From the NCBI GenBank assembly GCA_022497145.1, contig MU385921.1, positions 62,001 through 126,000 of the forward strand: a stretch of DNA of 64,000 nt, read 5' to 3'. The translations under genes were made by a program, and so were the position numbers. Below the pieces are notes generated by a model. The model had not been told where the DNA came from. It made no database searches and worked only from the letters and a program-made list of their open reading frames with translations. Positions 22,330 through 32,830 of this stretch are shown piece after piece. The number at the start of each line of letters is the position of its first letter. Position 1 is the first letter of the stretch. The DNA comes from Rostrohypoxylon terebratum. Its lineage: Eukaryota; Ascomycota; Sordariomycetes; Xylariales; Hypoxylaceae.

Positions 22330-23371
22330 CTTGCGCTGTCGCTTAAGGTAGAGCAAGTCAATTGACAATAGCTAGAGATCTAGCTCGCAATCTAGCTTGA
22401 GATCACCAGTTCGAAACCCAGCTGGATGTAAAAAGGAGGGGAGCATGCAAGGGATACTCGGATGGTGTGCCATTCGTCTGCCACCATTACCCCCCTGCGA
22501 TCATCACGTGTTACTTACTATACCCACAGAACCCTCAGACTCGTCACAACTTTTTCATTTGCGTTTCCGGAGGACTGGGCCGGTTGCTGGCGGACTCGGA
22601 TTCGGAATTCGGAAATTGCGGAACCGGAAATCTGGATCACTTTGTTAGGCTCCGGTTGATGTTGTACTAGGTATGCTTTGCCAGAGAAAAAAAAAAAGGG
22701 GGGGGGGGGGGGGTCGGATGTTGTACTTATTGTCAGCATATACTAGGTACCTAGGTTTACTTATAATTGGGAACCGTACTGGAACCCGTTGCTGCCGTTG
22801 TGTCCAGCATTTTCTCTCAGTGGTTACCTAGGACCTAGGACCTCCCTAGGTAAACCGACGGGAGTTACTCTTCACTAGAATACAGTGATTAGATATATAA
22901 TTTATACCTAGGTTTCCAAAGTTGAAACGAATTCTGTAGATTAGTGTTCAAATATAGCGGTCATCCTCTGTATTGTATGTACTTAAGTCTTACCTACCTA
23001 GGTACTGACCTACTAATTACCTAGGTAGAGCCCTGGAGATCACCTGGGCTGTGCAATATTTGGAAACCACTACAGTGGCTTTATACAGCTATGGATGATA
23101 AATACCTACCTACCTAGGTACCTACATAGTAGGTAATTAGCCCTGACCTCAAGCTCTCAGCACACTTCCAGCACACTAAACTGCCCAGGTGGACTGAAAG
23201 CTTCGGGTAGGTAAGCTAGAGCTAGCGTATCAATATACTGGTTTTGGCGACCAATTTGAGCTCTAACTGCTATATTACTCTTGCTACGACTTTATCTTTT
23301 CTCCTCAGTTATTCCGTAAGTATACCTAGGTCCTAGGTAGTTCTCCATACTGCCTAGGTCCTACATAGCAA
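22330..23371. other. Intergenic region with homopolymer tract and CCTAGG repeats
   Basis: 1 kb between the broken transporter and the dienelactone hydrolase gene. It contains an A11G16 tract (22687-22713) and several CCTAGG/TACCTA arrays (22825-22851, 23000-23030, 23100-23130). A GTTCGAAACCCAGC near 22410 resembles a tRNA B box, but no cloverleaf can be folded around it. Confidence 0.55.
22687..22713. repeat. A11-G16 homopolymer tract
   Basis: Eleven A followed directly by sixteen G. The G run could form a G-quadruplex and is prone to length errors in sequencing. Confidence 0.9.
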
Positions 23372-24399
23372 TCAGAAATGATCGCGGAAAAATTCCAAAG
23401 CAAGTTTATAGCCTCTTTCATACTCCAATCTCGCCTTTTCTTCTCCCAAGTTAGCGCGAGCACTCATAAAGCCATGCACTTGGCTTCCAAATATTTCCAC
23501 GTGTTTGGGCACCTTCAAAGCCTCTTCGTATTTGTTCACATCTTCGACAGACTCTTCCTCGGATGCAAGCATCATTGTTGGTATTTTGACCTTAACACCA
23601 TCTGCCGGATCGATCATAGCCGGCGACGTTTGAACGGCAACTTTGAAAAGGGGCTCTTCGTCGCCAGCGAGTATGCTCGCCATCTTACCTCCCCAGCAGT
23701 AGCCTACGATGCCCCAAGATTTGATGTTGGGGTTGTGTTTCTCAGCTGCCTCGAGGAGACCCCGGACCTTAGGGAGGTGCTTAGGCCACTAACAGCCCTA
23801 CCATCAGTGATTTTGCCACGCCGCATGCAAATATGAATACCTAGGTCCTAGGTCCTAGGTCCTGTAGGACCTAGGTATACTAGGGGTTCAAGGGGTCAGG
23901 TAAAACGTACGACAGCACCTTCAAACCATTTACCCAATGCAGCCTTCTTTTGGTCATCCGTTGGCGGATACCACTCTATCTTGGCCGGGTTCCCCCCAAA
24001 AAAGTCCGGCATGTAAACCTGATATTTCTTTTCCACATCGCCATCTGCTAGAATGTCCGCTCCCTGGATCGTCTGCGGGAAAAACCCAAAAATGTCATAA
24101 ACCGACAAGATTGCTGTGTTCGAGTTTTCTAGGCCAGTTACATCTGCGGAAGAATTTTCCGTGTTTAACATTATTTATTATCATGTTAGATATTTCGTCC
24201 TTTATGTGTAGGTACTTACATGTCCTAGTTCCATCAAGTTCGATATATCTGCCCTTAGGCTGGTAGCCCTCGACGACGACCGGGGGGATCCTGTGAGTTG
24301 AAGCGCATTAGTGTGTCTGAGTGCATGGGGGGTATTTGCCGGTAGGATATGAAATCTATGAAGTCTATACCTGCAACAAGCCTCGCTATGCTTCGACAT
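23372..24399 (-). CDS. Dienelactone hydrolase family protein
   Basis: Four exons (24371-24399, 24220-24290, 23911-24143, 23372-23788) give 249 residues, the usual family length. The protein starts MSKHSEACCRIPPVVVEGYQ. It has the alpha/beta-hydrolase nucleophile elbow GYCWGG (Cys nucleophile) and the catalytic His in QVHGFMSARA. Many fungal relatives have an Asp after PTMMLAS, in a KDED-like stretch. Here it reads EEES, so the acid may be Glu. Family members hydrolyse dienelactone or related esters in aromatic degradation; true substrates of fungal members are mostly unknown. All introns keep phase with good donors (GTATAG, GTAAGT, GTACGT). It is divergent from the Zn2Cys6 regulator at 24889, which may control it. 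Confidence 0.9.
23838..23879. repeat. CCTAGG microrepeat array (inside an intron)
   Basis: Three to four copies of CTAGGTC, then an inverted copy (GTAGGACCTAGG), lie within the third intron of the dienelactone hydrolase gene. This shows that the microrepeat also enters introns. Confidence 0.8.
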
Positions 24400-24888
24400 C
24401 TTCAGTTCTTGGATGAATATACCGCTGTCAATCAATGAGCCAGGAAATAACGAAATATAAATACCTGACCTAGGATGTAGGTATGTACTCGGTGTTTCGG
24501 GCTCTGCGGATTTTGTAGATGTGATGATAGTAATGATGGGACCGCGCATTAACTCCGAGCTGATACTGGGGACATACAATTATAGGTATAGATTCCAGCT
24601 TTAGATGATGATGGCCATTTACGACGTTACGTGAAAAAAAAGAATGAAAAAAAACCATGTAAGATCCAAATATGATTCAGCATAAAATAAACAACTCATC
24701 AACTCTAGGTACCTATTCAAAGTACGCTTTGATGTACCTAATTAATAATAAGCTGGTATTTATAAGCAACTTGAAAGCCACGTACCTAACCTTGAACTGT
24801 TAGACAGACGAGGATTCTTGTCGGATCCTACTACCCTAGTGTATCTCAATCGCACACAATACCTACCCAGTCCTAGGTGATCCAGAGC
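24400..24888. other. Divergent promoter between hydrolase and Zn2Cys6 regulator
   Basis: 489 bp between two opposite start codons. AT-rich with CCTAGG motifs near 24707 and 24872. No gene content seen. Confidence 0.5.
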
Positions 24889-26118
24889 ATGCCCGCATTT
24901 CCCCGCCGAAAAGCATGCATCGCTTGCGCAGATTCCAAGCGGAGGTGCGACAAGCAGCTACCTGAATATCAACGCTGCTTGGATAGGGATGTGGACTGCG
25001 TTTATCCAGAACCTAAGAGGCGCCGAAGAGACCCTTTCATCCTTCAAACTCAGGCCGGAGAGGGCCTATCCCTTCATAATTATACTGGCGTCGATACACT
25101 AGATGAGAGCCTTAACTATGGAGACTGGGGCTCGATAGGAATTGGAGACGTCGATCTCAACGTTCCTTTATTAGACGCTGTGATACCGTATACCTCAACA
25201 CCAACACTGCCCGAACCATCATGTCCCTGGTTTCTCCAAGACGAAACCTGGGTTATGCAGCACAACAGCGACCAAGCAGCTTGCATGACCTTCGCCGAAC
25301 TAGAACCTTTTATTCGCACCGTCGAGGAAATGCTGCAAAATTGGGTCGGGCATGGGCACAATAGCTTTATCCACCGTCGATTGTATGAAAAGGGTATGCC
25401 TACCTGTGTTCAAGACGCTTTTACGACTCTTGCGACGTACAATAGTCGAACCCCAGCGATGAAAGAGACAATTTTGCAGATTGCCGAGGAGCGCTCGTCT
25501 TCATTGGCGCTCCAGGACCTACCCATTGCCACCAATGCACAAGGCATACTAAGCCACCTAGCACATGTGCAGGCGCTTTTTATCTACGAGTTCATACGCC
25601 TATTCGATGGCTCGATTCGTTTTCGCGCATCCGCTGAGAGACAGCTCTCTACGCTTCGGCAGTGGGTAATGCACATGTGGGAGTCTGTGAAGGGATACCG
25701 AGGAGAAGACAACGATTATCAATTTTCGTCGTCCACCAACGAGTTCGATATAGAATACGATTCCACCTCGGCGATGTGGCACCTGTGGATCTTGATTGAG
25801 AGCGTCCGACGCACCCATCTTGTCGTCGGTACCATTACCAACGTGTACCAGATTATGACAAAGGGGTGGGCCGAATGTACCGGTGGCGTTATGTTTACTG
25901 CACGCCGCGGCCTGTGGGATGCCGAATCCGCGTCAGAATGGCTTGAAATGTCTCTCGCGAAACCACCACTATTAGTACCCTCGCTGAAGCCAGGTCCGTT
26001 AATCTCGCAACACAATGCTGACGAGGTTGATGACTTTGCCAAGGCGTTCTGGACATACATAATCGGCCCAGACAAGATTCGGTACTGGATTCATAAAAGC
26101 GACAAGGTCGCTCGGTGA
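24889..26118 (+). CDS. Zn2Cys6-type transcription factor with an incomplete zinc cluster
   Basis: Single exon, 409 residues from ATG 24889. The N-terminus carries a fungal binuclear cluster: RRKACIACADSKRRCDKQLP then EYQRCLDRDVDCVYPEPKRR. The usual pattern is C-x2-C-x6-C-x5/6-C-x2-C-x6-C. Here the fourth Cys position, normally P-x-C-x-x-C, is Tyr (codon TAT at about 24970), leaving five of six ligands. A basic linker (KRRRRDP) follows. The rest is a helical fungal regulator region of the length seen in small Zn2Cys6 proteins, without a recognisable middle homology domain. It may be a regulator of the divergent dienelactone hydrolase gene. Loss of a ligand would normally weaken DNA binding. 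Confidence 0.85.
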   Translation: MPAFPRRKACIACADSKRRCDKQLPEYQRCLDRDVDCVYPEPKRRRRDPFILQTQAGEGLSLHNYTGVDTLDESLNYGDWGSIGIGDVDLNVPLLDAVIPYTSTPTLPEPSCPWFLQDETWVMQHNSDQAACMTFAELEPFIRTVEEMLQNWVGHGHNSFIHRRLYEKGMPTCVQDAFTTLATYNSRTPAMKETILQIAEERSSSLALQDLPIATNAQGILSHLAHVQALFIYEFIRLFDGSIRFRASAERQLSTLRQWVMHMWESVKGYRGEDNDYQFSSSTNEFDIEYDSTSAMWHLWILIESVRRTHLVVGTITNVYQIMTKGWAECTGGVMFTARRGLWDAESASEWLEMSLAKPPLLVPSLKPGPLISQHNADEVDDFAKAFWTYIIGPDKIRYWIHKSDKVAR

Positions 26119-27025
26119 CCTGACACTTTTCGGTATCCCTTACTTCGTACAACAGAAAGATTTGGGTTAGAAATGTGAGCTACGGAGCTTCCTCATTTAA
26201 CATCTAGATCAATGATGCTATTAGGTACATATCAATATGCATTGTACAAGCACATATCGTACATAGTTCGTTATGGGGCACTTATATCACTTATATACAT
26301 ACCTCCAGTAGGACCTAGGTGTGTGATGCTCTAATTTGAATTTACACATTACTAATATACTAATATCAGAAATCCAGATCTGCGGATCTGCGGATCGGAT
26401 CCATTCCCAGCCCCCACCCCAGCTTGACGTCGCGTGTGACGTACAATACCACATCCTCGGGACCACTACCCCACACCTTAAAATGCCTAAAGGGGTGTTG
26501 GTTTGACGGAGAGGTGATGTTACCATGCCGGAACAAGGCCGGGCGGGTTCGCGGAGCATATATCTGGCCGGTTTGACGACCGACCAAAAGGCATTTTGAA
26601 ATAGCAGGGGTCGATACAAGAGCCGGATCTCACTAAAGTACCTGGGGACTGTTTCAACACGTTTTTTGCGTATGTTTTATTACGCTAATACAAAATCCTA
26701 AAGCTTTTAAAGTACTAAGCTTTACCTTATTGAGAATTATCAAAGCTTCCCTTAGTATTTCCACCGACAACGTCTTCTAATTGGCTTGAATTATGGGGTA
26801 CAAAATGCCTTTTGGTCGGTCGTCAAAGGGATATCTACGGCTTGGATAGTCACGCCCCTGGCTCCTTGATGCAAATGCTGTCCTATTAACAAAAGCATGA
26901 AACCATATAAGTATTCTGCAACTTCCAACTCATGACCGACCTTGACCCTGAACGACCCTGAACGTTCTAATCGACAGAACCATCGATTCACAATTCAAAG
27001 TCAGACTAAATACGTACACATAAGA
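26119..27025. other. Intergenic region carrying a MITE-like element
   Basis: 900 bp between the Zn2Cys6 regulator and the alpha/beta hydrolase. It holds the inverted-repeat element at 26572-26827. Overlapping minus-strand frames at 26287-26619 have no family content and are not called. Confidence 0.55.
26572..26827. mobile_element. Candidate MITE with 26-bp perfect terminal inverted repeats
   Basis: The 26 bases at 26572-26597, starting TTTGACGACCGACCAAAAGG, are the exact reverse complement of 26802-26827. The 204-bp interior is AT rich and non-coding. A 26-bp perfect inverted pair at this distance is not expected by chance and fits a non-autonomous DNA transposon ending about 200 bp upstream of the hydrolase start codon. 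No convincing target-site duplication is seen, so the element may be old or the true ends may differ slightly. Confidence 0.7.
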
Positions 27026-27946
27026 ATGGCGAAGCCTTCTATCCTCCTCATTCCCGGCTCCTTTGCCATTCCGGAACTTTATCATAACATCTTCGACATA
27101 ATTGCAGCTAAAGGCTATTTCATCAAAGGGTTACACCTACCTAGTGTCGCATGGAAAGATGGGCCTAGAGGAGCACCACCAACACTGTACGATGATGCCG
27201 CCTTCATTGCTAAGGAAGTAGCTGACCTCGCGGATGAGGGTAAAGACGGTGAGAGATTCCGTGAAGCTCTTATATCTTTGGTTCGTCTAGTATTGCAATG
27301 CTGAGATCTTTACAAGTTGTCCTCATTGGACACTCATACGGCGGCATCCCTGTTAGCCAGAGCACCAAGGGTTTAACAAAAGCGGAGAGACAGAAGCAAG
27401 GAAAGAAGGGTGGCATCGTCAGACTAGCATATATGACAGCACTAGTGCCCCCGTTAGGATCGTCATCCGTAGATATGCTTAGCAAAGTACCCGAGGAAAA
27501 CCGTGTTGAGTTTGGAACCGACGTTCGTAACCCCCTAACCCATTCTCCGTTCATCAAATCACCATCTGACGAGGAGGAAATAGGAAAAAGGCTGGTTGTA
27601 TTTCATCGACTTGCCGAAAACGACGTCGATAGTCCTCTCAGACCACCCCGGTAAGTCCGCCAGAGAAGCGTTGATTGGGAGGTTTCAAACGCAATCATCT
27701 ACCAGCTTTGTCAATGAACTAACACACGCCGGATACAAGGACGTCCCAGTGTCCTTTTTATTCTGCGAGAGGGACTTGTGCATCTTGCCTCAACTTCAGA
27801 GAGCCGAGATAGAGATGATTGAAAAGGAGACTGGGAATAAGGTCGATGTCACATCTGTTAACGCCGGTCACTGTCCAAGCGTTACTGCGGAAAAAGAAAC
27901 CGTAGAATGGATCATCAATGTGGCAGAAAAGGGTGAAACTTTGTAG
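27026..27946 (+). CDS. Alpha/beta hydrolase (AB hydrolase-1 type)
   Basis: Three exons (27026-27248, 27317-27522, 27584-27946) give 263 residues. The N-terminus has the first strand KPSILLIPGSF. The nucleophile elbow is GHSYGG in VVLIGHSYGGIPVSQS. The third exon begins EKGWLYFIDLPK and carries the acid in LFCERDLCILP and the His in NAGHCPS near the end. The second intron (GTTCGT...AAATAG, 61 nt, with a CTAAC branch site) removes an apparent frameshift. Both introns keep phase (1 and 0). This group of small fungal hydrolases resembles plant salicylate/hydroxynitrile esterases. Substrate is unknown. Confidence 0.88.
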
Positions 27947-28276
27947 TGGGGGATATGTATGACATGTAGGCACATCTAGGTAGTACCTATGCGTTTTTCT
28001 TGGCCTCTAAGTCCCCGAACCTCTGAGTCCCCGCATACCGATTTCTTGATACATTCATGAATTCCACATAGCTAATTTGGATATATGCTAATTAAATACT
28101 CAGAATTCCAGTTAGATTCATTGCTCCATGGAGCTGTCCTGGGTCTGTGGAATTACGGGCCAAACATTGGTCTAGCGCGAAAATATCATTGAAGCAATCT
28201 ATAAATCTTCGTTATAAAAATAAAGAGCGTGTATGTAATGAATTACACCCAGGTCAGCCATCAATGAGGGGTTCCT
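27947..28276. other. Short intergenic region between convergent genes
   Basis: 330 bp between the 3' ends of the alpha/beta hydrolase and the aldo-keto reductase. AT-rich, with no gene content. Confidence 0.5.
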
Positions 28277-29417
28277 TTAGAGATGGTACGGAGGCTCGCT
28301 GCCCTCGACCGTAGCGTAGATGGCAGTGATGGCATCAGCTACGTCGGCAGGGAGGGGCCCAGATTCAATCGCATCTAGTGTTTGGTGGAGTTGTTCGATT
28401 TTGGAAACTCCAAATAATACCGCATCGCCATATTTTCCATCCAAATTGCTATGGAACACTGTCCACCGTAATGCCGCTTCGTGTCCGCTGATACCATGCT
28501 TTTCGACCGCATCTCGAACCGTGGCTATAGAAGCTTGAACTGGAGGCTTGCCGTAAAGCATGCTGTACACTCTAGCAATGTCATTCTAATAATTACCTAT
28601 AGTTAATGATAGGTAGCTCGAAGTCTTGATATTGAGGAGGCACTTACGTCTCCTTTCCACCGGCTAGACGTCTCTGAATGACCCGAAAAGAAGCCGCCGG
28701 CTGCAGGGCTAGGAGAAGTGTTAGCTCCATTTCACCTAAGCTCCTGACTTGGACGTACCTATAGGCATAGAATGCGATATTATTCTTGCGCAGAAGCGGG
28801 AACAGCTCCTTTTCGCCACCTCTAGCAAGCGGGTTATAATGACCCTGGTATACACTGGGTTTGTTGTATCCCTTTTCTTCGCATATGTCGATAAATCGCT
28901 TCACCTCCGCGGCTGTATAGTTGGACAGACCGAATTTTTTAAATTTTCCTTGTTGGTAAGCGTCATTCATTGCCTTTGCGGTATCTTCGAAGGGCGTCTG
29001 GCGATCGGGAACATGTAGGAACATGGTTTCTACAACGGAGGTCTTGAGCGCTTCGAGCGACTTCGAAATGCTCAGCTCAATGTTCGAGGGTAAGTGGTCT
29101 CCCGGACGGCCACTGTGTACTTTGGTATGGATGGTGAATCGAGAAGGCGCCAGAGCTCGGCCAAGCCGTTCTTCGCTAGCACCCGGGGCATTCATAGAGT
29201 AATCACGAGCTGTGTCAAGATCCGTATAGCCGCGCTTATAGAACGCGTCTAAAAGGGCCTGGACATCCTCTCCGCTATCAAAGGTTGTCACTGAAGCCTT
29301 GGTACTATCACCGATCTATTGTAATCCTGTTAGATGGTTCATAGTCGTTGTGAGAAAATCGCCTATACATACAGTATGAGTGCCAAGAATGATCTTCGGG
29401 GTTGCTTTAGGGGACAT
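28277..29417 (-). CDS. Aldo-keto reductase, AKR7 (aflatoxin-aldehyde-reductase) type
   Basis: Four exons (29373-29417, 28759-29315, 28648-28708, 28277-28585) give 323 residues. It starts MSPKATPKIILGTHT; exon 2 opens IGDSTKASVTTFDSGEDV. The AKR tetrad is visible: Asp in DTARDY, Tyr of the same motif, Lys in TIHTKVHS and His in FLHVPDR. YSP-type AGGFF follows the second intron, and the protein ends EGSEPPYHL. This pattern fits NADPH-dependent reductases of the AKR7 and yakc-like groups acting on aldehydes. The real substrate is unknown. The acceptor of intron 2 must be CTAG|CCC rather than the nearer CAG to keep frame. Three copies of TTCCGCAA lie 220-350 bp upstream. Confidence 0.91.
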
Positions 29418-29635
29418 GGCGCTTTGAATTCGATGGTCGCGAAGCAAGAGTATAGAGAATATATCAAAAAGACGTATATATGTATCATAGATAGTGTCTG
29501 TACCTACGATCTTGGGAATGACATTCTCCTTTATATAGAAATTGATGCGGGCATCGTCTCACATTCATATGTGATCCCCTCAAGTCACCGTCTTAACAGT
29601 TTTGAAATCATCACCATCCATGTCTACGTAAAGTT

Positions 29636-29764
29636 TTCCGCAATCTGCGGGCTAGTTAATGCCAAATCCCCGAAATCATTAAGATACGCCCTTTGCGGAA
29701 ATTTTGAGTGGTTATTTTCCGATGAAGGGCGCGTCGACAAGGGCGCAGAGTCGTACTTCCGCAA
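29636..29764. promoter_or_regulatory. Three TTCCGCAA elements upstream of AKR gene
   Basis: TTCCGCAA occurs at 29636-29643 and 29757-29764, and inverted (TTGCGGAA) at 29693-29700. The first overlaps a perfect dyad CCG-N7-CGG (29638-29650), the kind of spaced palindrome bound by Zn2Cys6 dimers. Three copies of one 8-mer in 130 bp are very unlikely by chance. They sit about 220-350 bp upstream of the AKR start codon. Confidence 0.6.
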
Positions 29765-31227
29765 CTTTCCCGCAAATCAGCCGCATGTTACCCGCTTTGA
29801 CGTTAAAGTGAAATCATAGCTTAGGCCTAAGCAACATATGGTTACGGCTCTTTTGTGCATCGTACGATTGCATATGCGCTACATATACGCTTCGAGAAAG
29901 TATAGACATCCTTCGAGTTACAATCAACCGAAAAGTCTGAGTTATACCTACTAGGTACTCAGTGTTAAGTACCTAAGTATTTTCTGCCTGCCTCGTAAAA
30001 GTAAACGATACGAATCTCAATGATCAATGCTACCCAGACACTGCATTGTTACATGAATGAGAACAACATATTAGGATACTTACCTGCCTACCAGGGTAGT
30101 TACCTATGTATATGCCCTTTTTCTCCACTTGTTACACACAAAGTTCCCCCTTTAATAGAAATAGGGGGAAGAGCCAGATACGGGGCCAGTGTACGTGCTG
30201 CGTCAGGTACCTATGACCTAGGTCCTAGGTATCTACTTCTTACCAGTAGGTAACTTAAGTGTCAGAACAAGGCCATACTCTTTACTGTTGCGCCATACCG
30301 GATCTCGCGAAAATATCGATTCCTGTCATTCTCAAGGAAAGTTCTGTAATTAGTATTATTCTTGATTGAGATGTCAGCGAGATCTTACATGTTGGGTGAA
30401 TGAGGCGATATAGACACGAACCAACAATGCTAGGACTTAGCAGATGATCACAAAGAAATTTCATATCATATATCATGAGTTGCGCATCTGGTGATTCAAT
30501 ATTGTAGCCCGAAAATAGTTGGTGTTATATGGATGTTATCCATATTTATCTGCCTTCCTGGTAGGTAGTCTCACACCTATTCATGAGACCCATGAAACCT
30601 GTATTTAGTATTTACCAAGGTACCTAGGACCTAGGTAGGTCGGTACTCATTGAGGACGTACATGAATATATGGATATATCTAGTAGGTAAAGGCTTCGGG
30701 ATTCCTATGCGGGGGCAGGGTGGATAATCTACCTACTTAAGATGGGTAGGTCGTACGAAAAGCACCGTATCTTCGTTTTATTTTACATTTTCAGCCCTTC
30801 TGATCTTAGACACTTATACCTTTCATGAGGAGATGGGAGATATGAGTGTGAATGCGCCCAATGTTCATGATCCCGAAGTGAAATCCCGAAGGAAGGTTGC
30901 ACGCGCGGGAAATAGGTGATATAAAGCACATGATGAATTGCTAAGATCCATACTTATCCGAGGTGGGACCCGACTGGTTCGGGGGGTGACCGGAGAATGG
31001 GATAAGCAACGGCCGTTTCTGGCCTATCAGATGCCGGAAGCCTCCGTACATATAGAAAATAAGAAGGCACTGTAAGAAAGGAATGTGATAGCGTGCTGTG
31101 CCGTCGTTACACAGCAGCTCCGGGTTGCCGGGGGTCCCTGCTTCAGCTCAACTATTGTGGAAATTGCGTCAACCAAGAGTTTGGCAATCACTCGACCGGG
31201 CAAGAGCGTGGCATCTACACGGTATTT

Positions 31228-31260
31228 ACATGGTATCTACATGGTATCTGCATGGTATCT
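31228..31260. repeat. 11-bp tandem repeat
   Basis: Three head-to-tail copies of ACATGGTATCT, the third with one change. A similar 10-bp doublet (ACTGGGATCGT type) follows near 31270. Confidence 0.75.
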
Positions 31261-31640
31261 GCGTGGCTCGTACTGGGATCGTACTGGGATGTTCCAGATG
31301 GAATTACGTCAGATAGGCGAAGCTATTGGACACTTTTGAAGGTTTGCTTTTGAGTCGTATTCGATTTCTCTAGTTCTTACCGATCACCTCCTAACATTCC
31401 CCCAACCTACACCATGACACACTCACATGACGGAACATTATCATATGGGAGTCCCTGATCCCATCTTCTGTATCTCGGCGGCTTCCAACAGAAAGATGAG
31501 GCGGTTTATTTAAACGAGATCGCGCGACGTTTGACATACCTAATTTCGAAGCTGAATCTTGAAGTTTGAAGTTGAGCTCGACAGACGCAGAAGACATAGA
31601 TCTCCGAGTTGGGTACTATTATTCACGCTGACAAAACAAC

Positions 31641-32515
31641 ATGCCTGCCATGGTACCCCCAACTACAGTCCTGATCAGCGGGGCAAATCGGGGTCTGGGT
31701 AAAGAACTTCTTGCGCGATATCTTGCTAGGCCGAACCATGTCGCCATCGCCGCTAACCGAGATCCGGAAAATGCCACATCAAAGGCTCTTGTCAAGCTAC
31801 CCAGGGGCCAAGGTAGCCGGCTCATCGTCGTGAAACTCGACGCCTCAATCGAGGCCGATTCTGCCAGAGCAGTGAGACAACTTATTTCGCAGGGTATCGG
31901 TCACCTGGATATCGTCATTGCCAACGCCGGTGTCTCCTACGCCTGGCCCAAGGTCTCAGATGTCAAGACCGAAGACCTACAAGGACACCTTATCCCTGAT
32001 CTATTTGGCGTAATATGGTTATATCAAGCCGCATTCCCCCTTCTGAAAAAGTCCACGGAACCTAAGTGGATAACGATAGGCAGTGTAGCCGGGAAGCTCG
32101 AGGTAAGTAACGCCTTGCTGTGGCTCTACCATTTACCAGCATGTATTAACTGTATATGAACAGTGAGAAACATCATATCTGCTTTTGTTGCCAGAACTAA
32201 TATCGATATAGAGACCAACCCACAATACCCAACACCGCGTACGCAACGTCGAAAGTTGCGGCACACTGGGTGACTAAACGGATCAATCAAGAGGAAGATT
32301 GGATCACAGCTTTTGTGATTCATCCAGGCTGGGTAGAAACGGATATGGGCCAAGCGGTTAAGCTGGGTCTTGGGCTGGCTGGTAAAAATGTGAAACTACC
32401 GATTATAACAACCGACGAATCATGTGACGGGATGGTACACTTGATCGACGTAGCTACCAGAGAGTCCCACGGTGGAAGGTTCTGGGGTTATGACGGTTCG
32501 CGAGAGTCTTGGTAG
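31641..32515 (+). CDS. Short-chain dehydrogenase/reductase
   Basis: Two exons give 255 residues in the best model (31641-32106, 32214-32515). Motifs: cofactor turn ISGANRGLG (TGxxxGxG type), Asp in VKLDAS, structural IANAGVS, catalytic Ser in TIGSVAGK and YATSK (YxxxK). The C-terminal part has IHPGWVETDMG. These are classical SDR residues; NADP(H) use and substrate cannot be settled. The obvious donor GTAAGT at 32103 breaks frame with both acceptors. The second GT of the tandem GTAAGTAACG, at 32107, with AG at 32212-32213 keeps it. A second ATG at 31650 has a good Kozak context and could be the true start. Confidence 0.86.
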
Positions 32516-32830
32516 ATTTATTGTTTCTCCGATTTGTGTAATATTGTGACCACCCTTAGATCTTTTAGCCTCCACAAGCAGTAACATCTATATCATATTC
32601 TAATTAAAACACAGAACAGTCTTGAGTCATTGTAACCTTAACTATTATTGTACACTCCAGGGATGCTAAGCTATCACCATCGTCTCTTTGAATGGGGGTG
32701 CCGGATGCCCTCGGATAGCATCATCTTGTTCACTCCCTAGACAACTCCGACAAGTAATTTTGGATAGAAGCTTTCGATCATAGTACTCAAACAAGTATGG
32801 GGAAAGACTTCGAAGGTTGCATGTCCTCAC
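32516..32830. other. Short intergenic region between convergent genes
   Basis: 315 bp between the 3' ends of the SDR and MYND-protein genes. AT-rich; no gene content seen. Confidence 0.5.

Larger units (their letters stand above)
29418..31640. other. 2.2-kb intergenic region between AKR and SDR genes
   Basis: Divergent promoters at both ends. It has TTCCGCAA sites near the AKR side (29636-29764), CCTAGG microrepeats (30205-30230, 30623-30640) and a short period-11 repeat at 31228-31260 (ACATGGTATCT, three copies). The 161-codon plus-strand frame at 29334-29819 overlaps the first AKR exon antisense and shows no family features. Confidence 0.55.

Noticed and set aside
22400..22430. tRNA B-box-like GTTCGAAACCC
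   Set aside because: No acceptor stem or A box at the right distance.
29334..29819. Plus-strand 161-codon frame
   Set aside because: Overlaps the first AKR exon in antisense; composition looks random and it spans the promoter motifs.
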